Source of the DNA: DATAEE01 sp036258175
Lineage (GTDB): Bacteria; Acidobacteriota; Vicinamibacteria; Vicinamibacterales; 2-12-FULL-66-21
Reading direction: 5' to 3'
DNA: 64,000 bases
NCBI GenBank assembly: GCA_036258175.1
Contig: DATAEE010000263.1
Coordinates: 17,583 to 81,582 of the forward strand
The notes beneath the pieces are model-generated. The model was given only the letters and a program-made list of their open reading frames with translations, ran no database searches and was not told the origin of the DNA. Of this stretch, positions 1 to 7,692 are shown piece by piece (position 1 is the stretch's first letter; each line of letters begins with the position of its first letter). A program made the translations under genes and the position numbers.

Positions 1-545
1 GGCCGTTCTATAACGAGCGCGCGGTGCATGTCGGCATCGGGGTCGTCGCAGGGCTCGTCCTGCTCGCGACGCTCATCAACGTGGTGTGGGTCATCTCGTT
101 ATCCGCGCGCAATACGTTGCTCGGGACCCAGATTCGTCAGGACGAGCAGACGGCGGCCAAGCTGGATGCCGAGGCCAAGAGCCTGCGGTCGCGCATCAAT
201 CAGCAGGAGCTCGCCGTCGTCGTGACCGCGGCGCGTGAGGCGAACGCGCTCATCGACCAGCGGACGTTCTCCTGGACGGAATTCTTCAATCTGATCGAGG
301 CGACGCTTCCCGCGGACGTCATGCTCATGTCGGTATCGCCGACAGTCACGGACGGTGAGACCGAAGTGCGGATGAAGGTCCTGGCGCGGCGGGCGGAGGA
401 CATCGACGCGTTCATGGAATCGCTCGAGGGAACGAAGGCGTTCGCCGGCCTGTTGCCGATCAGCGAACAGTTGAACGAAGCCGGGCTCCACGATGTAGAA
501 CTCGTCGGACGCTACGTGGCGCCCGTGACGGAGGCTGCACGATGA
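1..545 (+). CDS. pilN: Type IV pilus inner-membrane assembly protein PilN (5' end cut off)
   Basis: The reading frame is open from the left edge. Its first visible residues, PFYNERAVH, match the segment just before the membrane span in PilN (usual context NLATRPFYNER), so the true start lies outside the window and the GTG at 24 is internal. About 180 residues are visible: one hydrophobic span near residues 9-30, a Gln/Glu/Arg-rich stretch likely to form a coiled coil, and a C-terminal alpha/beta domain. In the known systems PilN binds the cytoplasmic actin-like PilM and pairs with PilO to build the inner-membrane alignment complex. The stop codon overlaps the pilO start in an ATGA, which indicates translational coupling. 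Confidence 0.85.
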   Translation, partial: PFYNERAVHVGIGVVAGLVLLATLINVVWVISLSARNTLLGTQIRQDEQTAAKLDAEAKSLRSRINQQELAVVVTAAREANALIDQRTFSWTEFFNLIEATLPADVMLMSVSPTVTDGETEVRMKVLARRAEDIDAFMESLEGTKAFAGLLPISEQLNEAGLHDVELVGRYVAPVTEAAR

Positions 546-1120
546 CCTCCTTCAAGCGCATCTTCGACGAGAAGCGCCGGCTGATCGTGCCGCTGCTCAT
601 CGCGATCGCTGCCAACGTGGCGCTTTATGCGTTCGCGGTCTACCCTCTCGAACGGCGCGTGGCTACCGCCGGTACGCGGGCGGAGGCCGCGGCGGCCGCG
701 CGCCGTGCGGCCGAGAGCAACCATCGCGACGCGCAGGCGACCGTTACTGGTATGGACCGGGCGGACGAAGAGCTCAAACGGTTCTACAACAACATCCTTC
801 CAACCGATCAAACGGGAGCGCGACGGATCACGTACGTGCGCCTCGCCCGCATGGCGCGCGACGCCGGTCTGCGGACGGAGCGCGGCACAATCGAGTCGTC
901 CGCGATCGACGACAGCCGGTTGTCACGTCTGCGCATGACGATGACCCTCGAGGGACAGTACGACGAGATTCGCCGGTTCATCCACCGGATCGAAACCGCC
1001 CCGGAGTTCACCGTCATAGAGGACGTTGCCGTTCAGCGCGGCGCCGACGAGGAGGGATCGACGCTCGTCCTGGAGCTTGCCGTCACGACGTACTACTGGA
1101 CGAATGGCCATGGCAACTGA
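542..1120 (+). CDS. pilO: Type IV pilus inner-membrane assembly protein PilO
   Basis: This 192-residue protein has the PilO layout: a short basic cytoplasmic N-terminus, one membrane span around residues 13-33, an Ala/Arg/Glu-rich coiled coil to about residue 85, and a C-terminal ferredoxin-like periplasmic domain. PilO heterodimerises with PilN and links the inner-membrane platform to PilP and the secretin. The ATG overlaps the pilN stop (ATGA). The next gene starts inside its last codons, so the series is one operon. Sequence conservation in PilO is low, so the assignment rests on topology and position as much as on residues. Confidence 0.85.
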   Translation: MTSFKRIFDEKRRLIVPLLIAIAANVALYAFAVYPLERRVATAGTRAEAAAAARRAAESNHRDAQATVTGMDRADEELKRFYNNILPTDQTGARRITYVRLARMARDAGLRTERGTIESSAIDDSRLSRLRMTMTLEGQYDEIRRFIHRIETAPEFTVIEDVAVQRGADEEGSTLVLELAVTTYYWTNGHGN

Positions 1121-1658
1121 TCGGCCGCGGCGGCAATTCATCGTCCTGGGCGTGCTGCTCGTCGGGCTGGCGGGGCTGATCGTGTACAACCTGGACGGGA
1201 GTCAACAGGCCGCCGCTCCTGCGACGACGTCCAATGCTCCAAGGCCTCAGCGCGGGCGTCAGGCGCCGGCCACTACCGCGGAGGCGCTGGACCTACGAAT
1301 CGAATCGCTGAGTCAGGCCAAGCCGGCGCCGGAAGAATCCGATCGCAATCCATTCCGATTCCGTCCGCCGCCTCCGCCGCCCGCGTCCAAGTCGCTCCCC
1401 CCCGTTGAGGCCCCGGTCGTAGACCCGAACCCGCCGGAAGCGCCGCCCCCAACAATCCCCCTGAAGTTCATCGGGGTGTTCGAGGCGGCGCGGGTGGGGA
1501 AGGTTGCCGCGCTCAAGGATGAACGTGGCGTGTACCACGCGCGCGAAGGGGAAATCGTCGTCGGCCAGTATCGTGTCGTGCGGATCGGCGTGGAGTCGAT
1601 CGTCTTGGAGTACGCTGACGGGCGTGGACGTCAGACCATCCGCCTGTCGGGCCAGTAG
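1104..1658 (+). CDS. PilP/GspC-like pilus assembly protein
   Basis: About 184 residues. I chose the ATG at 1104 (a second ATG lies at 1110); it overlaps the end of pilO by 17 nt, in keeping with the operon. The protein has one N-terminal membrane span (about residues 14-32), a long flexible Pro/Gln/Ala-rich region with a run of prolines near residues 92-97, and a C-terminal beta-rich domain of roughly 60 residues (KFIGVFEA... to the end) like the homology region of PilP and GspC. PilP proteins usually carry a lipobox; none is visible here, so this one appears to be anchored by a transmembrane helix, which is closer to GspC. Its expected role is to join PilN/PilO to the secretin encoded next. 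Confidence 0.7.
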   Translation: MAMATDRPRRQFIVLGVLLVGLAGLIVYNLDGSQQAAAPATTSNAPRPQRGRQAPATTAEALDLRIESLSQAKPAPEESDRNPFRFRPPPPPPASKSLPPVEAPVVDPNPPEAPPPTIPLKFIGVFEAARVGKVAALKDERGVYHAREGEIVVGQYRVVRIGVESIVLEYADGRGRQTIRLSGQ

Positions 1659-1704
1659 CGCCTCCGTGACCCGGGCCGGTACCCCGGGGAGCAGAAAAGG
1701 AACG

Positions 1705-4197
1705 ATGACGCGCAGAGTTCTCTTGATCCTTGTTCTGGCCAGCACAGCCGTTGGGTGCGCCGCGGGGCGCGCGTTCCGGCAGGGTGACGAAGCGGCGCGT
1801 CTCGGCGACTGGGACACGGCTGTCATCCACTACCGCCGTGCGGTCCAGGAGGCGCCCGATCGGCCGGATTACAAGATCCAGCTCGAACGGGCGATGCAGA
1901 ATGCCGCTCTGACGCATCTCGCTGCCGCCTACGACCTCGAAGCGAAGGATCAGCTTGATCTGGCGCTGAAGGAATACCGGAAGGCTCTGGAATACGACTT
2001 GAGCAATCGCATCGCCTCCGCGAAGGCGGCGGAGCTCGAACGGAAGATTCGCGACCGGGTCGAGGCGGCGCGGCCGAAACCCAAGATCGACGAATTGCGC
2101 GAAAAGGCGCGTCAGCTCGGGCAGGAGCCAATCCTGAACCCGGCGCGGCGCGAGCCGCTAAAGGTCGTGTTCAACAACGCCAGCGTCCGCGACATCCTGA
2201 ACTCGATGGGGAGCACCGCGGGTATCAACGTCATCTACGATCAGCAGGCGGAGTCAGCGGTCAACCGCGGGTTCACCGTCAATCTCGAGGGCGTGACGCT
2301 CGAAGAGGCGCTCAACCAGGTCCTCACCGCGAACGGTCTTTTCTACAAAGTCGTCAATCCGCGCACTATCATCGTCATTCCGGATATCCCCGCGAAGCGC
2401 GCGCAGTACGAAGAGCTGGTCATCAAGACCTTCTTCCTCTCTCACGCAGACGCGACCGAGCTGACGACGATGATCAATCAGGTCGCGCGGCTGCCCGGGA
2501 GCCAGCCGGCGGTGATGGCGAACAAGACCGCCAACACGATCACGATCCGGACGACCGCGGCGCTCGCCGCGGTCATCGAGCGGGTTATTCGGGCCAACGA
2601 CAAGCCGCGAGCTGAGATCCTGCTCGACGTCGAGATTCTCGAAGTCAACCGGACGCGCCTGAAGGAGTACGGGCTCAATCTGAGCAACTATTCGGTGAAC
2701 CTGTTCTTCTCGCCCGAGCAGCCGCCGTCCACTGCGGGCGGCGTGACATCGACTCCACCGTTCAACCTCAATACGATCACGCAGGGCATCAGCACCGCCG
2801 ACTTCTACCTCGCGGTGCCGACTGCAGTCGTCCGGTTTCTCGAGACCGACTCGAACACGCGGATTCTCGCCAAGCCGCAGCTGCGCGGCGCCGAAGGGCA
2901 GAAGCTCACGCTGAACCTAGGTCAACAGGTGCCCGTGCTCTCGACGGTCTTCGGGGCCGCGGCAGCTGGCGGATTTGCGACGATTCCGCAGTCCTCGTTC
3001 AATTACCGCGACGTCGGCGTCAACCTCGAGATGGAGCCCCGCGTCTCTTACGAGGGCGAGATCATCCTGACGCTCGGCATCGAAGTCAGCGCGCTCGGAC
3101 CGAACATCGAAGTCGCGGGCCAAAACGTCCCGTCGTTCCAGACGCGGCGCGTGTCGACGCGACTCCGGCTGCGCGAAGGGGAGTCGAACCTGCTCGCCGG
3201 ACTGATCCAGCAGAACGAGCGCAAATCGATCAGCGGTTTCCCGGGGCTGATTCGCGTCCCGGTCTTCAAACAGCTCTTCTCGGGCAACCGGAACGAGTCC
3301 GAGGAAAACGACATCGTCATGCTCATCACGCCGCACATCGTGCGGACGCACGAGCTGACCGCGGAAGACCTTGCGCCGATCTTCATCGGCACGCAAGGAA
3401 ACATCGGTTTGGGCGGGCCGCCGCCACTTATCGCTCCGCAGCCGATCCCAGAAGAACCGGAATCGAGGATCGATCCCGGCCCAGGCGTCACGCAGCAGCC
3501 TGGCACGCGTCTGGGCGTGCCGGTCGGGCCGGAGGCCGGGGCAACGCCCGGTGGTGTGCCGCAAACCTCGAGGCCGGGCGTTCCGCCGGGTACGGCACCC
3601 ACGCCGGGGCAGCTGCCTCCTGTGGCTCCGGTGGCTCCGCCTGGGGCCGCGCCTGCGACGCCCGCCGTTCCGCCGCCGGGCACCGAACAGCCGCCACCGG
3701 TTGCGCCGCCGGTTCCCTCACGCGAGCGGCCGCCACCGACCGCTCCTGCGACTCCTGAAGCTCCAGCCCCGGCGCCGTCGGCGGCGGCGCAGGTGATCGT
3801 GACGCCTCCGGGCACCGAATTCCGCGTAGCTGGCGGACCGTACACGGTGCCGATTTCGATTAACGGCGTGGCGCGAGCCTCGACGGCGACGATTACGCTG
3901 ACCTTCAATTCGTCGACGGTTCGCGCGCGAAACGCCCAGGAGGGCAGTTTCATGCGGCAGGGTGGCGTCGCGACGAGCTTCACGCCACGCGTAGACGCCG
4001 TCTCCGGGCGAGTCGATATCGTGATCACGCGCCTGAGCGATGCGACGGGCGCATCAGGGTCTGGTCTTCTGGCCGCAGTGATCTTCGACGCGATCGCGCC
4101 GGGCAGCACCACGTTTACCGTCAGCGGTTTGGCGACCACGCCGGAAGGCGGGACGATTCCGCTGCAGTTCAGCCCGGTCACGGTGACCATACGATGA
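1705..4197 (+). CDS. Outer-membrane secretin (PilQ/GspD family) lipoprotein with TPR N-terminus and C-terminal cohesin domain
   Basis: 830 residues from ATG 1705, which follows an AAAAGGAACG ribosome-binding stretch; an upstream in-frame ATG at 1504 lies inside the previous gene. The signal peptide ends in a lipobox (TAVGC, Cys18). Domains in order: TPR-like helices (about 25-120); a secretin N0/STN-type domain (about 150-220); N1 domain (about 225-310); the beta-barrel secretin domain (about 370-540, with LAKPQLRGAEGQ and the closing DIVMLITPHIV); a Pro/Gly-rich linker of some 130 residues; and a final 135-residue beta-sandwich resembling cohesin (VPISINGV..., AAVIFDAIAPG). The protein should form the gated outer-membrane pore for a pilus or secretion system. 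The cohesin tail is unusual for a secretin and might bind a partner. The stop overlaps the next start (ATGA). Confidence 0.9.
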   Translation: MTRRVLLILVLASTAVGCAAGRAFRQGDEAARLGDWDTAVIHYRRAVQEAPDRPDYKIQLERAMQNAALTHLAAAYDLEAKDQLDLALKEYRKALEYDLSNRIASAKAAELERKIRDRVEAARPKPKIDELREKARQLGQEPILNPARREPLKVVFNNASVRDILNSMGSTAGINVIYDQQAESAVNRGFTVNLEGVTLEEALNQVLTANGLFYKVVNPRTIIVIPDIPAKRAQYEELVIKTFFLSHADATELTTMINQVARLPGSQPAVMANKTANTITIRTTAALAAVIERVIRANDKPRAEILLDVEILEVNRTRLKEYGLNLSNYSVNLFFSPEQPPSTAGGVTSTPPFNLNTITQGISTADFYLAVPTAVVRFLETDSNTRILAKPQLRGAEGQKLTLNLGQQVPVLSTVFGAAAAGGFATIPQSSFNYRDVGVNLEMEPRVSYEGEIILTLGIEVSALGPNIEVAGQNVPSFQTRRVSTRLRLREGESNLLAGLIQQNERKSISGFPGLIRVPVFKQLFSGNRNESEENDIVMLITPHIVRTHELTAEDLAPIFIGTQGNIGLGGPPPLIAPQPIPEEPESRIDPGPGVTQQPGTRLGVPVGPEAGATPGGVPQTSRPGVPPGTAPTPGQLPPVAPVAPPGAAPATPAVPPPGTEQPPPVAPPVPSRERPPPTAPATPEAPAPAPSAAAQVIVTPPGTEFRVAGGPYTVPISINGVARASTATITLTFNSSTVRARNAQEGSFMRQGGVATSFTPRVDAVSGRVDIVITRLSDATGASGSGLLAAVIFDAIAPGSTTFTVSGLATTPEGGTIPLQFSPVTVTIR

Positions 4198-4787
4198 TCC
4201 GCCAGGTGCCTCGTGCTTCGTGGTTCGTGCCTCGGGCAGTGCCTCGTGCGCCGTTCCTCGTCCGAGGTCCGAGGTCCGAGGTACGGCCCGAGACCCGAGA
4301 CCCGAGGCCCGAGGCACGTACTGCGTTCGAGCACGGTTATACCTTCATTGAGCTGCTGGTCGTCGCGACGATCCTGTTGATCCTCGCGTCGGCGGCAATG
4401 CCGCTGACGCGCGTGACGGTTCAGCGCACGAAAGAGGCGGAGCTGCGGCGCGTCCTGCGCGAGATGCGCACGGCGATCGACAAGTACAAGGACGCCGTCG
4501 ATACCGGGCTCATCTCGAATCTCGACGTGCGCGCTGGCAGCGAAGGATATCCGCCAGACCTCGAGACGCTCGTGGAAGGTGTCACGGTTGCGAACGATGC
4601 ATCGGGGCGCAAGCTCAAGTTCCTCCGTCGGATTCCGATCGACCCGTTGACGGGCGAGGCGGAGTGGGGGTTACGCGCGTATCAGGATCGGCCCGACTCC
4701 ATGTCCTGGGGCGGGTCGAACGTGTACGACGTCTATTCGCTTGCCGCCGGAGTCGGGTTGGACGGAACGAAATACAGGGATTGGTAG
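4194..4787 (+). CDS. GspG-like pseudopilin with an abnormally long, repeat-derived leader
   Basis: 197 residues. The mature part begins with a textbook prepilin motif: cleavage would fall between Gly48 and Tyr49, and the mature residue +5 is Glu (Glu53), followed by a 20-residue hydrophobic helix (LLVVATILLILASAAMPL). The C-terminal half looks like the GspG calcium-binding fold (FLRRIPIDPLTG, then a tail ending DGTKYRDW). The first 47 residues are rich in Arg, Pro and Glu and are encoded by degenerate repeats (about 4205-4318), far longer than the usual 5-25 residue leader. No start codon lies between the repeats and the motif, so the repeats must be translated if the ATG overlapping the secretin stop is used. 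Expected role: subunit of a pseudopilus driven through the neighbouring secretin. Confidence 0.85.
   Translation: MIRQVPRASWFVPRAVPRAPFLVRGPRSEVRPETRDPRPEARTAFEHGYTFIELLVVATILLILASAAMPLTRVTVQRTKEAELRRVLREMRTAIDKYKDAVDTGLISNLDVRAGSEGYPPDLETLVEGVTVANDASGRKLKFLRRIPIDPLTGEAEWGLRAYQDRPDSMSWGGSNVYDVYSLAAGVGLDGTKYRDW
4205..4318. repeat. Degenerate heptamer repeats forming a large imperfect inverted repeat
   Basis: The left half is built of units like CCTCGTG/CCTCGGG and the right half of CCGAGGT, CCGAGAC and CCGAGGC units, so the halves are roughly complementary (for example CGTGCCTCGGG on the left against CCCGAGGCACG on the right). In RNA this would fold into a strong hairpin directly after the pseudopilin start codon. 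The array is translated as part of the pseudopilin leader. It looks like a mobile or expanding intergenic repeat that landed in the 5' end of the gene. Confidence 0.8.
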
Positions 4788-4793
4788 CTGGTT

Positions 4794-5186
4794 ATGAAGC
4801 GCAGCAACTCGCGCGGATGGACGCTTATCGAGCTCCTGATCGTGATCTCACTGATCTCGATCCTCGCGACCATCGGGCTGGCGAGCTATCGCAACTCGGT
4901 GACCGCCTCCAAAGAAGCGATTCTGAAGACGGATCTGTTCCGTATGCGCGACGCGATCGATCAGTATTACGCGGACAAAGGGGAGTACCCGGCATCGCTC
5001 GACGCGCTCGTCAGTGAAGGCTACTTGCGAAAGATCCCCGACGATCCGTTCACGCGTGCCGCGGATTGGCAGACACTTCCGGCCGAGCCGAACCCGAGCA
5101 AGCCCACGGCCGAGCCTGGCGTCTACGATGTGAAGAGCAGCTCCTCAGACACCGCGCTCGACGGTTCCCGCTACGCTGACTGGTAA
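4794..5186 (+). CDS. GspG-like pseudopilin
   Basis: 130 residues with a short normal prepilin leader: cleavage Gly8|Trp9, then TLIELLIV with Glu at mature position +5 and a hydrophobic helix to about residue 33. The C-terminal domain is GspG-like (YYADKGEYPASLDAL, then IPDDPFTRAADW, ending TALDGSRYADW). It lies 6 nt after the previous pseudopilin and is a shorter paralogue of it. The major pseudopilin of a type II secretion-like machine is the best reading; a minor pilin of a type IV pilus is also possible because the locus carries pilN/O/P-type genes. Confidence 0.88.
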   Translation: MKRSNSRGWTLIELLIVISLISILATIGLASYRNSVTASKEAILKTDLFRMRDAIDQYYADKGEYPASLDALVSEGYLRKIPDDPFTRAADWQTLPAEPNPSKPTAEPGVYDVKSSSSDTALDGSRYADW

Positions 5187-5198
5187 TCCTCAATTGTC

Positions 5199-5216
5199 AC
5201 CAGGCTTTAGCCTGGT
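5199..5216. terminator. Palindromic hairpin between convergent genes
   Basis: A perfect 7-bp stem (ACCAGGC / GCCTGGT) with a TTTA loop sits between the pseudopilin stop and the stop of the minus-strand lipoprotein gene. No T-run follows on either strand, so it is either a weak bidirectional terminator or a member of a palindromic repeat family; a related hairpin occurs near 44553-44572. Confidence 0.5.
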
Positions 5217-5220
5217 CTCG

Positions 5221-6254
5221 TCACGGGCACGTCCCGCTCGTCGGCCGCACTGTTACGGTGCGGGTTGCTACAGCCTCTTCCCCCGTCGTCGTAGTCACAC
5301 GCACCCGCGCGGTTCTCGTACCCGTGTTCTCGTACGTATGGACGATGCGGTCCGAGACGGTTGAGGGCGGATCGAACGTGCCGTCGCCTTCGAAATCCCA
5401 ATCATGCGTGAGCGGCCGGCCTGTGACATTCGACGACACGGCCCTGAACGTTATCGGCGCGCCGAGCAGCACGCACTCTGGCGTCGCGGTCAACGTGACC
5501 GTGAATGGCACGGCGGGGAGAACGGTCACAACGGCGCTTGCCGTTCCGGTCACGCCTGCCGTCACTGAATGCGCGCGCACGGAGACAGTCTTCACCCCTG
5601 CGGTGTCGAACACAACACTGTGCGCGTTCGGCCTCGAGAGGAGTTCGAAATTCCCATCGCCGTCTTCATCCCAGTCGAACGACACGATTTGACCGGCGCC
5701 GTTCGCGGCGTGGCAGTCGCCGTGAAGACGAACGTCGTCTCGGTCGTTCCGGTTATGGGCGCGGCATCGAGCGTGACCTCGACGGAAGGCGCTGGCCGTG
5801 CTGGAGGAGGCACTGTTGGAGCGGGGACCGGCGTGGGCGGCGGCGGCGCTGGCGGCACAGGGTGAGGCACACCGCCAGGCGGCACATCCACGCTGACGGG
5901 TCGCTCGACGATGAGGCCTGGCGCCGTCGCCCGGATGATTGTGGACGTCGACAGAAACAGCCGCTGCGCGAACTCACCGTCTTCGTCGAGTTCCACAGGG
6001 TTCGGCGTCTCGCGCCCGTCGTTCACCAGCACAAGCCGCACGGCATCCGGCGCCACACGCATGCCGACATCGGTCGTTGCGCGCAGTTCGATATTGACTG
6101 GGTCGGCAGCGGGCAATCGATCCGGCGTTGCGTTCAGCGTGAGTGAGCGAACCGGGCCGAACTGATCAGTCGGCGGCGTCGGCCCATCGTCGCATCCCAG
6201 GCTGATGAGGACCGAGAGGAGGCCGACGCCGCCGACGACTCTGGTTATCGCCAT
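5221..6254 (-). pseudogene. PKD-domain lipoprotein interrupted by a one-base frameshift
   Basis: The 5' part (from ATG 6254) encodes a lipoprotein signal (lipobox SLGC, Cys21), a beta-sandwich region and a Pro-rich linker, then runs into the wrong frame near 5710. The remainder (down to the stop at 5221) is in another frame and encodes two PKD-like repeats with VSFDWDEDGDG and LTHDWDFEGDG signatures. Adding one base at about 5709-5711 (GCGT to GCGGT on the plus strand) joins the parts into a 344-residue protein reading TATAANGAGQIVSFDWDEDG without a break. The span of 1034 nt is exactly one base short of a multiple of three. It is either a recent pseudogene or a sequencing error. PKD proteins of this kind are usually surface-exposed or adhesive. 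Confidence 0.85.
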
Positions 6255-6299
6255 GGCCGCTCCGGTTCATGCGAGAGCCGGGCCATGCGAGCACGTGAT

Positions 6300-6335
6300 G
6301 CGGCGCTCGACGGATCGCGCTACGCGGATTGGCAG
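6300..6335 (+). pseudogene. 3' relic of a pseudopilin gene (LDGSRYADW tail)
   Basis: In frame with the plus strand these bases read AALDGSRYADW, nearly the same as the end of the intact pseudopilin at 5150-5186 (TALDGSRYADW). The last nine codons encode the same residues, and every base difference among them is synonymous. There is no pilin sequence upstream, and the stop codon is replaced by CAG. The relic abuts the stop of the next minus-strand lipoprotein gene, the same tail-to-tail arrangement as the intact pseudopilin with the PKD gene. Confidence 0.7.
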
Positions 6336-7649
6336 CTACCGGATGCTGCCCGTCGCCGTTACGTTGACACTCGCCTGACCCGTCCCTGTGGGCCCGGCCG
6401 CTTGGGTTACAACGACAGTAATCGTAAATGTGCCAATGGTCGTGTAGACCTTCGATGTCTGGTTCCCCGTAGTGGTAGCCGTTGTCCCGTCGCCGAAGTT
6501 CCAATCGTAGCGCACGATCGTCGAAGTCGCCCCGCTGACGATTGCGGTCAGGTTGACCTGTTGATTGATCGCCGGAACCGCGTCGGAGACATTAACAACC
6601 ACGCCTGGCGGTTGCCCCGGCAGGATCGTAATGTCGGTCGCTACGGTCTCCTGATCGCCTGTCGACTGCGTCGCGGTCGCGCTGACTTCGTACGTGCCTG
6701 CGACCCGATACGTGTGTTGAATCGTGGTCGAACCGCTGATCGCTCCGAGCGACCGAGCCTCGCCGTCCCCGAAATCAATGCGGACATTTGTGATGTTCGC
6801 CGTCGCGGCGACCGCGACGGTGAACGTCGCCGGCAGCCCTTCTGACGGCGGGGTCGCTGGCCCGGTAAGTGTCAGCCCGCTGCGCGGGCGCAAGCTGACC
6901 GTGATCTTACCTTCTGCAGCGCCGGATCGCGCCACGACATCCGCACTCGCATTCGCCTGCAGTGTCGCGACGGCGATTCCATTGTTGTCCGTATTGGCAG
7001 TCGATGGCGTGATGTTGCCCGCCGTCGTGCTGAACGTTACAGGCGCGCCGGAGACCACCGAGCCTTCTGCGTCCTCGACTCGCGCGGAAATCTGACTCGT
7101 ACCTCCGACGGCGGGAAGCTGCGCCGGACTCGCTGAAAGAATGACTCTCGATGACGCGGCAGAACCAACCCTGATCGCGAGGCTCGCGGATCGGGCGCCG
7201 CCGGAGAACGCAACCACGGTCGCGGTTCCAGATTGACCAGTCGACGTGAGCCGAACGCTCGCCTGCCCGTTGTGTGTGCGCGCCTCCGCAGGCTCCAGAC
7301 GTCCCAGCGTCGTCGTAAACGTGATGACAGTGCCGTTGTGGACTGGGGTGCCGGTGCCGGGCGTGCCAGGCGTTGGCGTCGGAGTCGTCGGAGTCGTCGG
7401 TGTGCCGGGCGTAGGAGGCGTCGGAGTCGGAGTTGTCGGTGTGCTCGGAGCGGCTCCAGCCTCGATGGCAATCGCCGTTATATCCACAGAGCCGTTCAGC
7501 GGCAGAACCATGCTCGTCGAGAACAACGAGATGACGGTGCCTTGCGGCGCCAAAAGGGGCAGCTTGTCGCAGGAGCCGCTCGCGATTGCTCCGAGGGCTG
7601 CGACGACGGCAAGCGCCAGACGGCTGCGAAGGCGTGCGTGTGCTACCAT
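6336..7649 (-). CDS. Lipoprotein with invasin-like (Big_1) and PKD domains
   Basis: 437 residues from ATG 7649. An earlier ATG at 7676 would lie upstream of a good promoter (TTGACC, 18 bp, TAATAT at 7663-7692), so 7649 is preferred. The protein has a signal peptide ending in a lipobox-like AIASGSC, a low-complexity Thr/Pro linker of repeated TPTPP/TPGTP units (about residues 75-110), one or two bacterial Ig-like (Big_1) domains (GQASVRLTSTGQSGTATV..., then GIAVATLQANAS), and two PKD domains (VRIDFGDGEARS and VRYDWNFGDG). It is probably anchored in the outer membrane and may be surface-exposed. It is related in plan to the frameshifted gene downstream, suggesting duplication. No dockerin or catalytic motif is visible. 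Confidence 0.8.
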   Translation of the reverse strand: MVAHARLRSRLALAVVAALGAIASGSCDKLPLLAPQGTVISLFSTSMVLPLNGSVDITAIAIEAGAAPSTPTTPTPTPPTPGTPTTPTTPTPTPGTPGTGTPVHNGTVITFTTTLGRLEPAEARTHNGQASVRLTSTGQSGTATVVAFSGGARSASLAIRVGSAASSRVILSASPAQLPAVGGTSQISARVEDAEGSVVSGAPVTFSTTAGNITPSTANTDNNGIAVATLQANASADVVARSGAAEGKITVSLRPRSGLTLTGPATPPSEGLPATFTVAVAATANITNVRIDFGDGEARSLGAISGSTTIQHTYRVAGTYEVSATATQSTGDQETVATDITILPGQPPGVVVNVSDAVPAINQQVNLTAIVSGATSTIVRYDWNFGDGTTATTTGNQTSKVYTTIGTFTITVVVTQAAGPTGTGQASVNVTATGSIR

Positions 7650-7662
7650 GGATACTCTTAAG

Positions 7663-7692
7663 ATATTACGGTCCATGTACTTACGAGGTCAA
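7663..7692 (-). promoter_or_regulatory. Promoter of the Big_1/PKD lipoprotein gene
   Basis: On the minus strand TTGACC (7692-7687) is followed after 18 bp by TAATAT (7668-7663). The preferred start codon is 13 nt downstream of the -10 box, so the 5' leader would be only about 6 nt. Confidence 0.6.

Noticed and set aside
4205..4318. CRISPR-like repeat array
   Set aside because: Units are 7 bp, degenerate, inverted and without spacers, and no cas gene is nearby.
3048..4334. Long minus-strand open frame of 428 codons over the secretin gene
   Set aside because: It is antisense to the Pro-rich and cohesin coding region, with repetitive composition typical of a GC-rich shadow frame.
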